From Bidens hawaiensis (Eukaryota > Streptophyta > Magnoliopsida > Asterales > Asteraceae), in contig JAIQDT010004244.1 in assembly GCA_021521415.1 (NCBI GenBank), positions 62,001-126,000 of the forward strand: 64,000 nucleotides of DNA, read 5' to 3'. Under the pieces are notes generated by a model that did no database searches, had not been told where the DNA came from, and saw only the letters and a list, made by a program, of their open reading frames with translations. Made by a program: the position numbers and the translations under genes. This document shows positions 23,233 through 34,997 of the stretch, in pieces. Position 1 is the first letter of the stretch; each line of letters opens with the position of its first letter.

Positions 23233-23560
23233 CTGATGATACCCGGACCTAAGGTCGATATTCGAGAACCAACTAGCTCCTTAGAGCTGATCAAATAAGT
23301 CGTCGATCCTCGGGAGCGGGTACCGATTTTTAACAGTAAGCTTATTCAACTCACGGTAGTCAATGCACATATCATGCTACCGTCCTTCTTCTTAACGAAC
23401 AAGACCGGGGCACTCCAAAGAGAGATGCTCGGTCGAATAAAGCCCTTATCGAGCAAGTCTTCCAACTGAGCCATAAGCTCCTTCATTTCATTCGGCGTTA
23501 GGCGGTAGGGAGCTCGGGCAACGGGTTTGGCGCCCGATACAAGGTCTATCTGGACTCGAC
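23233..23560 (-). pseudogene. pol: RT-B RT N-terminal part with two frameshifts and a stop
   Basis: The usual RT entry motifs are visible in pieces: [12 protein letters not shown], then [10 protein letters not shown], then [20 protein letters not shown] one-base shift separates the protease-side frame from the first piece (about 23557), a second lies near 23370, and an in-frame TAA (23281-23283) stands before [18 protein letters not shown]. The order and spacing match intact Tekay polyproteins, so these are lesions in one continuous original frame. Confidence 0.85.
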
Positions 23561-24110
23561 CTCGCGATCCGGCGGCACATCTGACAAATCATCTGGAAAT
23601 ACATCCGGGAAATCCTGAACAATAGGAACATCACTGACGGTAGCCACCTCGGTATTTACGTTTATGGCATACGCCAGATACGCCCCGCACCCCCACTGCA
23701 TCAACTTTCCCGCCTTAAGCATGGATATAATATGTGGCGTCGCAACATTCCGATCACCGAAGACCGTGATTTGAGTCCCATCCGAGGCCCTTAGACGAAC
23801 GAGTTTCTGACCACAAATGATCTGCGCATCAACATTCGCGAGCCAATCCATCCCGAGCACCACATCGAAACAGCCAGGCGGCATCAAATACAACCGCACC
23901 GGAAATCTATACCCAGACAACTCGATGGAACAACCCTGAATAGCCCTAGACACGGACACGGATTTTCCTACGACGACCTCAACCTCAAACACATCGACTA
24001 TTCACTCGGGTGATTTATTCAACGAGGAACAGAAAGCGGTAGACACGAAACTTCTACTGGCGCCCGAATCAAATAAGAATGACACCTGTAATTCATCAAG
24101 TAGAAAGGTA
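23546..24110 (-). pseudogene. RT-B protease region with premature stop
   Basis: The aspartic protease motif appears as LFDSGASRSFVS followed by a retropepsin-like domain (GMDWLANVDAQIICGQ is typical of the clade). The frame has a TGA stop at 24002-24004 between the active-site motif and the rest, so full-length translation is blocked. The catalytic Asp itself is intact. After the stop, 149 codons stay open to 23546. Protease would cut the Gag-Pol polyprotein in the particle. Confidence 0.85.
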
Positions 24111-24169
24111 CCTAGGACAATATTATACTACTGCTTAGCTACACGATCAAGACATACGATTTCAAAGGA

Positions 24170-25530
24170 ATAAGAAATTATAACGGTGGGATGAAAGCTA
24201 AATAAGGAAAAATACATGAAACGACATCCGCATCCTCCTTCAATTCCTTCTTGGAGATATTGAATGCCCTCGCCCTGGCCTTCGGCTTCTCATCCATCTT
24301 CCCCCTCGAGGAAGTCCCCTGCCCGGACCCCCCCGCCTTACTGGAAGGACAGTTTGATGCCAAGTTACCCGAACCCTTACAGCGGAAACAGGTCAATGTC
24401 GGACACTCGAAATGGGGGTGTCCTGCCTTATCACAATGAAAACAAGTGCCAGACCCAATCCTACATTCCCCCTTGTGCGGCTTCCCGCACTTCTTGCAAT
24501 TACCGAACTCCGCACCCCTTTTAAACTCAGAAGTCTCAGTCTTTACCCTTTTCTCAAACGGATTAAAATTGCTTCCCCCCGGGCCGCTTACCGTACGAAT
24601 TTGAGTTCCATGCCTTCCTATTCTCGGGCGGGCGGTAACTTCTCCATCTGATCATACAGCGTACCTGCTAGAGTGACCACCGAGTGAAAAGAGTTCATGT
24701 CGGTAGTCAACACACCCCTACGAATATCCACCGGAAGCCCCTTCACGTACTTCTTAATCCTCTTGGTTTCGGGAGTAACCAAATTGGGGCATAAACGAGC
24801 CATCTTGTTAAACTTGGTGGTATACTCCCGATGCGACATAGTACCAGCCTCCAAGGTCAAGAATTCATGTTCTATCTTATCCAATTCATGCGGAGGACAA
24901 AACTGATCGAGAACCAATTTCTTCAACTCATCCCACGTCATCCTCCTAATCGAACGATTACCCATAACTTGCGCCAAGTTATCCCACCAACATAGTGCCT
25001 CAGAACGAAACGAGGTAGTAGCATAAGTCACCATGTCATCCCCCTTGCACTTACTAACCCTCAGAACAGCCTCCATCTCTCTCACCCACTGATGTGCTGC
25101 CAATGCATCTTTAGTACCATCGAAAGAAGGGGGGTCACACTTCATAAGGTCACCATACGAGCAACCCCGAGTATATACACTAATAGTCCGCACCTTATCT
25201 TCATCCTCACTCGGCACATACACTTCCTCTTCCTCTTCTACCTGCACCTCCTTACTCTTCCCTCCCTTATCCGAACCTTTACCAACCAGCGACTCCTCCA
25301 TGGCCCTAACGGCCTCAGCAACGATCTCGGGAATGGCGCTATGGAGCACCTGGTATACCTCATCCGCGATAGCCACGCGCATAGCAGGATCTAAGGCGGG
25401 GTTATCCCCCCTCATGAATCGGGGTGTCCTGCTGGGAAGTAGGAATCTCACTCTCGGCTTCGGCACGTGGCTTACGACCACGACCACGAACACTAGAACC
25501 ACCTCTCTTAGCTGCTCGAGTATTAACCAT
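24170..25530 (-). pseudogene. gag: RT-B gag with zinc knuckles, several frameshifts
   Basis: The natural start is probably the ATG at 25528-25530 (MVNTRAAKRGG...), a typical basic start for this clade. That frame is lost at a run of six C on the plus strand (25406-25411); the main gag body continues in another frame to 24618, including a retrotransposon-gag domain (motifs CWWDNLAQ, FCPPHELDKIEHEF). Two more shifts near 24620 and 24580 precede the nucleocapsid part, where CX2C-type knuckles appear (CFHCDKAGHPHFEC and CFRCKGSGNLASNC; the second has Asn where His is expected). Gag would bind element RNA and build the particle. Confidence 0.85.
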
Positions 25531-25864
25531 GACTTATCCCTACAGAGACAGAATTTTAACATGGTCAAGTACAAGTGGTAATTAGAACATGTAAGGTAAG
25601 GATAAACTGCTAATGACGTTGATTAAGTGTAATTCGTCGTTTACTATACCCGCCCGTCCTAACCACCCCCTGCCCCTAACCTCGTTAGCCTTCCGTCTAA
25701 CACTTAAATAGTTAATCACATACCGGGAAGTTTTAAATTTAAAGGAATGACTAAATAATTAAAAGTTACCTCTTGGCGTGCAGCTATTCGCGGTGGGCAT
25801 ACTGATCTCTTTTCTTACAGTTCGAGTCCAAGTATTCGGGGATGCTAGAATCCCTCGAACCAAG

Positions 25865-25876
25865 GCTCTGATACCA
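25865..25876 (-). promoter_or_regulatory. Primer-binding site of RT-B (initiator Met-tRNA type)
   Basis: Minus strand TGGTATCAGAGC, three bases from the 5' LTR edge at 25880. Bases 25531-25864 are the untranslated leader, with no other feature seen. Confidence 0.9.
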
Positions 25877-25879
25877 ACT

Positions 25880-27814
25880 TGTAAGGCCCCGAATCCCGGG
25901 AACCCTACAGTTGGTATTCATACAAAACACTTATAAAAATATTTAAACTTGAAATAATTCATTTCGTAAAAATAACCAATTCAGAGTATAATTCAACGGA
26001 AAACATAGATAATAAAATAAGTTCCCTAAACCCCGAGAAATTATGCCCAAACCAATTTAAATGTACTTTATAAAGCTTTTTAAAATAAAATGTTCAAAAA
26101 TAAAATCTTCAATCCAAGTATGCCCTTCACCGTCCAAGTAGCTTCGTGCATGTACAAGAGATAAGACATCCTCCTCCTCACCTGAAACTCACACTAACAT
26201 GCACACAAAGTCAGCTTGAGCTGAGTGAGTTCAAGTTTTAAGTAAATAATATCAGTAGTAATAATTATGATAGTCATACCGAAAGTTTAAAAAAAGTAAA
26301 AGGGTGCATCCATCAAATCATCATTACCGAAAACTAAAAATCCTCATACATACGTATACAAAATGTATATGTAAACATCCTTTCAATTACATCCCTATAT
26401 ATATATAACATTATATATATATATATATATATATAAAACATCCACGTATAACATCAGGGTCGAGCAAACGTACAACCCAAACACGTAACATCAGTACATG
26501 CAAACACAAAGTAGGCATACACAACATCAGTAGTCGAAACGACTACAACATTGCCAAATATAGGCGAAGCAATAGTGTATATATATGTATATATATTTAA
26601 TATCCCAAGGCCTACCATATACTATCAAGCCTATATAAAATCGCTTAAAACATTTCATCATGTAAGAAAACACTTGGGTGTGCATGCTAGCCCAAAACTA
26701 AAAAAAAGTTAAAAAAAGGGGCATCATGAACTCACCTGAAATCAATCGAACACCTGCAACGAGCTAGGAAATCCCTAAGTGCACAATCACAAGCAAGGGC
26801 CTGTAAATTATACACAATGCGTTACTAAACTAGACCATAAGAACACTCTTGCCTAATGGGCCGTTCAAGACCAACACTTTGGCCCAAGGCCCAACACTTG
26901 GCCCAAGGCCCAAGGGTAATCATATCGGGTCGAATGCGCGTGTAATAAACCTTAAAACCATTTGTTAAACGAATCAGCCCCAAATGGACCAAATTCCATT
27001 TTAAATCTTTTCATTCATCAAGATTATGTCACCCGAGTTGATGGGGTTGACGGTTCCTTTTTACAACTCTCACTTTAACATTTAAACGAAAATTCGCGCA
27101 CCGCCGACTCGATTGACGAAGCACTAACCAAACCAGCCCCGAGCATCAAAAAAATAATTTTTCCACAGACCTTAAACCCCCCTAGGGATGTACAAACTGA
27201 TTCGGTCGGTCACCCGATCAATTAACGCATCAAACTCAACAATTTGCAAATCTACACCCGATAAACCCTAGTTTTCGAACTAAAATCGATTGACCGACCT
27301 AAACACCTCCAATGACCACGAAATTTTAATATGATGTAAATGCCATACCCGGGGATCTTTCTACACCGGAAACTCTAATTTTTTATCCACGGGAAGTGGG
27401 TCAATTACACCTTGGCCGAAAATCTGTCCAACGAAAAGTTTCGGCAAAATTGAGCATCAAAACCATTAGGGGTGAACAAAAAGAGTGTTGGGGATTGTAG
27501 TACATACCTTGAACTACTTCTAGGAGCTTGGAAGCGATCAAAAAGTCGAAGCAAGGAAGGGGGGCTGGTCTCTTGCGCCGATCCCTGCTGCAGCTGCTAG
27601 GGTTTCTTTTTTTTTTTTTTGTTTATTGATATATTACAAATATGTTTCATCCAAGTCCCTAGAATTTGCAAGATTTGGCGATTTGTAAGGAAGGTTAAGT
27701 GTTTTAACGTAGCGGGGATGACGTACAGGCTCCCGAGAAACATCGGTTAAGTCCCGAGTGTTATACATACTCTAAAAGCTTTAGTTCTTGAAACCGGAAT
27801 TAACGGGCGTTACA
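25880..27814 (-). repeat. RT-B 5' LTR (1935 bp)
   Basis: Collinear with 18692-20763. Shorter because of a smaller TA run (about 26413-26436) and fewer GGCCCAA-type tandem units (about 26869-26913). Confidence 0.93.
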
Positions 27815-27819
27815 TCTAG

Positions 27820-28140
27820 TACAATAACTAACAAAATTTGGCTTGGACACCAAGAAAAAATGAAATTGGACCAGCTATAACATTTCTTGAGTTTAAGTTT
27901 CGTTAATTTAATCGAAAATAGGAAATAATTGACAAAATTAGTCCCTGTATTTCCCGAAAATGCGATTTTTAGCCGTTTTAAGCGAATTTAAGAGTTTCTA
28001 AGAATTATTTGGCATGATTGAAAGTTATGGAATTATAAAATAAGTTAAACCAAGTCAAATACAAGTTTTAATCAGTTCACAAGATCCGAATTACATTCTC
28101 GAATCGGTTTAAACAAATACAAAAAATCCGAGATGTTACA
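27820..28140 (-). repeat. RT-A 3' LTR, second part
   Basis: Resumes after the TCTAG duplication with TACAATAACTAACAAAATTT, exactly as in the uninterrupted LTR at about 37627, and ends GAGATGTTACA. Confidence 0.9.
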
Positions 28141-28153
28141 GTCTCCCCTACTT
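28141..28153 (-). promoter_or_regulatory. Polypurine tract of RT-A
   Basis: Minus strand AAGTAGGGGAGAC directly before TGTAACATCTCGG, the LTR start. Confidence 0.65.
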
Positions 28154-28261
28154 AAGGGAATTTCATCCCGAAATTAAAGAAAAATAAAACATAATTGTTT
28201 TGAAAATAATTTATAATTTTTAAGGAAAATATCATAACATAGAACTTCTAATAACCGAAGC

Positions 28262-30407
28262 TGTCACACCCCGGCCAAAGGCGGAATTTGCCGGGGCGTA
28301 TCGTATTGATTGAACCGTAGCTCAAAAGACACTAATTAAAGCGACAATAATTATTTAACTTCATTAACATTAAACAAGTACACAAATTCAATAAGTAAAT
28401 ACATCATAATTTGTAATTTGAATAAATATCCTAAGGTCAACTAACTATCTTCGATCTTGAATATATCAAATTCTTGAACCTGTAACATGTATAAAAATAG
28501 AGTTTGTCAACACAAATGTTGGTGAGAATACGTAAGTTTTAGTTGTATATATATATAGGTGAGCATTACAACACTTATGAAAATGTAAACAACTAAATAG
28601 ATGTGGACCCGTTCCTATTGATACAAAATCAATGTACTTGGGTAAATGTATGATCATACTAGATGAGAATAGATGAGGATGAGATTCCAACCACCAAACA
28701 TAAAATAAACACTTAAGCACATAGAGCATAATCATAAAGCATGCAACAATCACACATAAACATAAATCGAATTGTGTTTTGAATAGATGAGGAAATAAAA
28801 CATATGTAAGTTAATAAGGTATACATGCTACCCTCAAAATATAAAAGATGGAAGGGGGGGGGGGTATGTAAACTCACCTTGACAAGTGGGTTAATGAATA
28901 TGAGATGACGATGAAATTTAGATAAAAACGTTTGAGTTCCTCAGGATACGTCGATAAAAGTCCCTAATTGTTAACAATAATATTAATTAATTATGATGAA
29001 ATAATAACATGACTTACGATCGCTTTGGGATTTGATCGGGTATTAAGTAACTTATAATAGAATATTATTAGTTTATTTATCATACTTTTATACTTTTAGT
29101 GGTTTATTATTGTTATTATTATTATTATAATTATTATTATTACTATTACTATTATTATTATTAATAGTATTATTATTTGGTATTTATAAATAAGAATATT
29201 AATTATTGAAAAGTAGATAAGTATACCACATGTATATATATTAACGGGAAGGTTTAAAAGAAAAATTATTATTGACATCTAAGATAATTCGGTTCGTTAA
29301 GCGAATGGTAAAATATTATTAGCATATTTATTTATAACATTTTTATTTATGTAAGATATATTTTGTATAAGACTTATATTTTGTGTATGTGTGTGTATAT
29401 ATATTAAAAGTTAATTAAGAAAACAAGAGTCCAAGACAAGAAAAACATAAATCCGAGGTTCGGTTTCGTTAAAATAAAGTTTCTTGGAGGATATAATATC
29501 AAAAAAATGCTAAAAAAGAATAAATAAAACATTCAAAACCGGGCTTGGGGGTTCGAAACCGCGCCACAGGCCGGTTCTAAGTTTTACGATAACATGCGCT
29601 GGCCATCAGGCCAGCAACTTTACTTGGTTATAATCTGATAAGAGTTTAATAAATACACATGGTCTTGTCTTCCCCAAATCAAAAGTAAACCCTAGAATCC
29701 GATTTGGTTTACTTGTTCGCTGTTAATCAAGATTAGTTTGGGGTTATCGATTACTTGTTAAAAACGAACTGAAATCGTAAATCAATTACGACTTAGGAGG
29801 CCAAATAGCTAGAGAATGATGAACTATATCATGCGTCCTAACCCGAACTCGAAACAGATCGCGATGGCTTTGAAAAGTTAAATTAAGTTAGGGTTTTGAT
29901 TCGTGATGTTGTAAGGAGCATGTGGTATTATTTAATTGTATTATAAGCTTGTATTTATAGCGTAATGAGGACGGTTCAGCCGTGAATGGGTGTTAATACA
30001 AGATTTTAATTCTTTTGCTGTCAATTGATATGATTTCCATGTTTGAGGCGTTGCTGTGACGCATTTGTGACCAAATAATGATTTGGATTGTCAATTACCT
30101 TGTTTAATCCGTGAATTGAGGAGCAAGGAAGGGGGGGCTGTCGGCATCGGTGGGGAAAGGGGAGGGAAAGGATGGATTTTTTTTTGTTAATTATTATTTG
30201 TAAACTAGTCCTAAACAACTGGGTTGGGTGCGTAATTGGGTAAAACTTAGTCACGGGGGGGTTTTTGGTAATACTTGATAGATGTTAACAATTTAAATTT
30301 AAAAACAAATAATAAAAAAGTTTAAACGAGTGCGAGATCTTTTATTGATAAAATACCCGATTCCAAAATGTGCCGGGTATCGAGTTTGAAAAATAACAGA
30401 TGTTACA
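28262..30407 (-). mobile_element. Solo LTR, 2.1 kb, target duplication GAAGC, inside RT-A
   Basis: Starts TGTCACACCCCGGCC and ends GATGTTACA; flanked by GAAGC at 28257-28261 and 30408-30412. A minus-strand TATA box lies at about 29951-29959. It contains a G run (28855-28863) and an (ATT)n-rich tract (about 29105-29180). The start resembles the solo LTR at 11208, so the two may be related families. No coding region. Confidence 0.88.
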
Positions 30408-30412
30408 GAAGC

Positions 30413-32343
30413 AACGCTTTAAATGACAATCCGATAAGGCCACTTATATATAGGATCTACCAGCGGCGTATCCACCATGTCCTTATCATCTCATCCTTTG
30501 TACCGTTATCCAAGCTAACTTAGGTTCTAAATCATGACACACAATTTTACGTATTATGATTCCCATGCGAGGACTTGAATATTTATGTTCCGGATCATAA
30601 TTACTATTATCGTCGGATGGTCCGTATAACTCGTTTCATCATGTGGGTTATAAAACATTTAAAACAATCATTTTGAAAGGAACAAACATTTTGTTAATTT
30701 TAAATATAAATTCAAGAGATACTTAATAAACATTCGAGTTTGATTAAAATAATGTAAGTTCTAAAATATCTTTTGCTTATGTTTGACAAGTCTTGGAGAT
30801 TGAAAGGAAACGAATTTCTTGGAATAGATGTTATTATAAATTATGATGATCCAGAATAAGGAATTGAGGTAGAGGTACAAGATTCTAGTAAGTCTAACTT
30901 GATGAAAGGAATTTTATTCAGGTGATAAAATGCACAAAAGTTAATTTATAACAGATATTTAAATAGTTAATAGCATGCGGAATCTTTAAAGATCGTATTC
31001 TTTAGGAATGAAGTTCTTAAGATCGAGAGTATAAGTTTAAACATAGTTAACAAAATTTTTGATGAGTCGAGTTTGATTAGTTGAGTACTTATGACATTAA
31101 AGAGAAGTTAATATAAAGTCATAGCTTTTCAAGTTGGTGATTTTGAGATTAGATTAATTCGATTAAGATATTCTTAAAATATTATAATAGTTAGTAATTA
31201 ATAATTTAAATATTAATAATAATGCGAAAATATACATATTAGAATTAAATTGTTAATAGATTAAACTCGGAAGCGGATATTCCCGAATCAGCGAGATAGT
31301 CCTATTCCAATTAAATCTTTAAAATTAGATAAAATATAAAGTAGGTAATTAGATTAAATTGGGAATTTGTGGATTTTTTTACAACATCGTTATAAATAAT
31401 AGGAAATAGGTAAATTGAGTTATTGATGTTTTATAATGGAAATTCAAGTAAATAACAAATTTTAAATTAACCGTGATTCCATAAAATAAGATGCGAAGTA
31501 TATAAGACAAACGCGAGGCTAGAAATGCATGAACCACCATAACTATTCTAACAACTACGAATTCATCATTAAAACGTTCAAAATTTTCAATAAATCAAAA
31601 ATCAAAGTGGGGAGTTGAAGTATTTAGGAACCATCGTTTAATTTCAACTAAATAACAAAACTTAATTACTAAATGGATTTCTATGAGGATTCAATCAAAA
31701 AGTCAATTTAATGATGAAAGTTAAATAAATTAATGATAGATTTTTAATTTAAAAATGAGAATTAAATTTAAAGGATGCAAAATTTAGTTTACTAATAATA
31801 AAATTTACCATAATTGAATTTTAATAATAAAGATTTATAAAATGGAAAGTAAGTTGTGAAAAGTAACATGAGGAAAAACAAGAGGTAATAAAATATTTGT
31901 AGTTTAAAGTGGAGGGTAATGATTGAAAATAACTTGATAACTTGATAATTTATAAACAAGATGGTTTAAATAATATTTTAACGGATATGAGTTAGTGTAA
32001 GATTTCTTGTTTGGTGTATTTTAGTTTTATCGAGATTGGTGGTCGTTTTGGTTAACGGAATACATCAGCAAACTCTTTGTCGATTCTAGTGGTCGCAAAC
32101 TCCTTGTCGATTCTAGTAGCAGCAAACTCATTTTCGATTCTGGTAGTCGAACAACAATCACAAGTAGCAGGTGAACAACATTGATTACGATGATAGATGC
32201 TTAGGAAATACATTCTATGAGGACCAAAGATGAAGCTTTATAAGATGATGGGTAAGTTGTGGGAATGAGTCAATGTGGAATAATAGGGATGCGTATGTAT
32301 ACGTATATGTATGTATATGACTTAGTGCTAGTGAAGACTCGAG
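30413..32343 (-). other. RT-A internal region, non-coding, middle part
   Basis: 1.9 kb of AT-rich sequence with no gag or pol similarity that I can find in any frame. It continues the RT-A interior from 28261 after the GAAGC duplication. A short direct repeat around ACTCNTTGTCGATTCTAGT/GGT occurs at about 32070-32160. Confidence 0.65.
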
Positions 32344-32784
32344 TGTAAGGCCCCGAACCCGGTGACCCTACTTTAGCGTCGGATTTACTCATAAACACAG
32401 TTCTTCAAATCAGAGTTTATTAAAACTTTTCGCGGAATATAAAACATCAATCATTTGTTACAAAACATTAAATCTTTTCTTTGATACCATAACACAAAAC
32501 TTTATATTTAAAACATCTTTACTTCTTTCTTCAGATGCCAGCCGTTCAATCCATGCCGTGTGTCATCCTCATGCTAACTCTATAATCAGCTCACCTGCGT
32601 GCATACTAAAAGTCAGCTACGCTGAGTGAGTTCTAGTTAATCGAACGCCATACAATACATACACATACATACATATCTGTAGATACATATCCATACTTCA
32701 CTAGTTACCCTTCTGTTCTACATACATACTCGCTACCATACATACATACATATCTACAATCACTAACCTCAGTCTACCGAGAGT

Positions 32785-33270
32785 ACGTTCATAGTTCACC
32801 GTCTATACCTGTACTCAAGGTCGTGAACACGTACAAGGTTCGCAGTCCTTACCTATGTTCACCATTTATGGTACGTACAAGGATCGCGGTCCTTCCCTAT
32901 ACCATAGTACATCCACAACACGTACAAGGTTCACAGTCCTTCCCTATGTTGCTACCTAATTCATAGCACGTACGAGGTTCGCAGTCCTCCCCTATGCTAC
33001 AAAATCAGCACGTATAAGGTTCACAGTCCTTTCCTATGCTGAAATACATCCACAACACGTACAAGGTTCGCAGTCCTTCCCTATGTTGCAACCTAATTCA
33101 TAGCACGTACGAGGTTCGCAGTCCTCCCCTATGCTACAAATACAGCACGTATAAGGTTCACAGTCCTTTCCTATGCTGACGCCTATTTACATTACGTATA
33201 AGGTTCGCTGTCCTTATCTACGTTTACATATATCATCTACTTCACGTATAAGGCTCGCAGTCCTTAACTA
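32785..33270. repeat. Array of CACGTACAAGGTTCGCAGTCC-like units
   Basis: About ten copies of a word close to ACGTACAAGGTTCGCAGTCC followed by TTCCCTATG, spaced 40-55 bp. A higher-order duplication of 136 bp is clear: ACATCCACAACACGTACAAG starts at 32910 and again at 33046. Confidence 0.85.
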
Positions 33271-33859
33271 CGCCATCACCAGCCGAGTCTATGTCCGACA
33301 GAAGCTAGAGGGATTTGCCATCCTAACTTACTATCTCGAACGTAGAACTCACATGCCATTCGTGTACCTATATACACATACTTACATTATAACATAAGAA
33401 CACTCTAGGCATTCCTTACCTCATTCATTTAACAACCATACCCCTTGTCGACACGTGCAATATCCGAAGATCGTTCACGCCCCGACAAGTATTCATTTGA
33501 AATATTCATACATCTTCGATATATAATATTTGTACATTTATTTTTAACCTGACAGTACGCGCAATATCCGAAGATCGTTCGCGTACCGACAAGCAATCAT
33601 TCATATCTATCACACATATCACATATGACATACACTTATCACTTAGGATAAATGTATTAACAACACATCGAGTATGCACACAGCCCCGAAAACATAACAA
33701 GGAATGGGGCTAGAAACTCACCTGAACACGGTTACGTTCACCGTTAATCGTAATCCCTTTCTTCAGCTGTGCACGGCTGACTGTATAACAAGTACACGTA
33801 TCAAACAACTATCACTACTCATATCATCTTTCCAGTCTTAACTACTACCCACAACGAAC

Positions 33860-33960
33860 GGGGGTCCGGGGGCAGCGCCCCTGGCAGCGGGGTCTAGGGG
33901 CGGCAGCCCCTAGCAGGGTCCAAGGGGCAGAGCCCCTGGCTGGGGTCGAGCTGCCAGGTC
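33860..33960. repeat. GC-rich block with short inverted repeats
   Basis: Repeated GGGGTC and AGGGGCAG..CCCCTGGC words that can pair locally; strikingly GC-rich in an AT-rich LTR. Such blocks are seen in other plant LTRs. Confidence 0.6.
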
Positions 33961-34032
33961 AGCTTGGAAAAATTTTATTTACATTAACTGTCTTAACACA
34001 TTTTCCATTAGGTTTTTAATTTATTTTCTAAG

Positions 34033-34320
34033 CGAACTTAGCTTTAGGCGAAGTTAAACCTTAAGCGAACTTAGCTTTAGGCGAAGTTAAACCTTAGGCG
34101 AACTTAGCTTTAGGCGAAGTTAAACCTTAGGCGAACTTAGCTTTAGGCGAAGTTAAACCATAGGCGAACTTAGCTTTAGGCGAAGTTAAACCTTAGGCGA
34201 ACTTAGCTTTAGGCGAAGTTAAACCTTAGGCGAACTTAGCTTTAGGCGAAGTTCATCAGGCGAACTTAGCTTGCAGGCGAAGTTCATCAGGCGAACTTAG
34301 CTTGCAGGCGAAGTTGTCGT
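34033..34320. repeat. 33 bp tandem array in the LTR
   Basis: Seven near-identical head-to-tail units (GCGAACTTAGCTTTAGGCG then AAGTTAAACCTTAG), followed by about three shorter variants with GCAGGCGAAGTTCATCAG. Each unit contains an imperfect internal repeat (GGCGAACTTAG / GGCGAAGTTAA). Confidence 0.92.
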
Positions 34321-34997
34321 CTGCAGGTTCTGTTCGCTCTTAAATCTTTCGTTCCTTAACCAAATAACTCGATTTAGGTACCCATGGAATCGTCTGACCA
34401 GCGCCTACAAACCCCAACTATCAAATCGACCTAACATCGATGTTTAGAGGGTGCGATTTAGGCATATAGGTTACGGGTCCTTTTTATCAATCGATTAACC
34501 CATCAAATCATAACCATTTTCAGTAAGTTTAGCTTTGTTGGATTCGTTTTTACCATACAAACTCAGATCTACCATTTCTCAAATCAAACCGAACCTATAC
34601 GAATGATTTCTAACCATAAACGTACCTTGAACGAGTCGACTTACGAACACGAGCTGGTCGTGTTGCTTTGGTTCGTCACGACGATCTAGCACCAACTAAC
34701 GTTTACTCTCTCTCGGATCCTGCTCGTTTATGGTGTGTGTGTTTTTGAATGTGTAGAGATTAGAATGGAAAGAGATGAGGTTTTGGGTTTTATGGTGGTT
34801 TAGGGGATATTTATATCCCTTAAAGCCCATGGACCTAAGGCCCATTCTCATTTAACCCATCTCAAATAATCTAACACTAGCCCGACTCATACCAACTCCT
34901 ACACTATTATTTATTTCCCGAATCCGAGTCAACTTTCCCTCTATTATTAAGTAATATAATTAATATCATTTTGGAAATTTCGGGATGTTACATCGAG

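Larger units (their letters stand above)
18692..27814 (-). mobile_element. Full-length Tekay-type chromovirus RT-B inserted in the RT-A LTR
   Basis: 9.1 kb gypsy element with LTRs 18692-20763 and 25880-27814, primer-binding site 25865-25876, gag, protease, RT, RNase H, integrase and a chromodomain-like C-terminus on the minus strand, and a perfect TCTAG target duplication (18687-18691 and 27815-27819). The integrase C-terminus with a chromodomain-like end (motifs [20 protein letters not shown]) puts it in the Tekay chromovirus clade. Stops and frameshifts in gag, protease and early RT mean this copy cannot encode a working polyprotein. The LTRs differ by scattered substitutions (about a dozen in the first 240 bp by eye), so the insertion is fairly young but not fresh. 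Confidence 0.92.
32344..34992 (-). mobile_element. Solo LTR, 2.65 kb, target duplication TCGAG, inside RT-A
   Basis: Starts TGTAAGGCCCCGAACCC and ends TTCGGGATGTTACA; flanked by TCGAG at 32339-32343 and 34993-34997. Contains two tandem arrays (32785-33270 and 34033-34320) and a GC-rich block (33860-33960). The start is like the RT-B LTR, but the body is different, so it is a separate family. No coding region. Confidence 0.88.

Noticed and set aside
32785..33270. Spaced repeats resembling a CRISPR array
   Set aside because: The spacers are themselves repeated (136 bp period) and the context is a solo LTR with a target duplication.
34033..34320. Regular 33 bp repeats that look like a CRISPR array
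   Set aside because: There are no unique spacers; units are head to tail inside a plant LTR.
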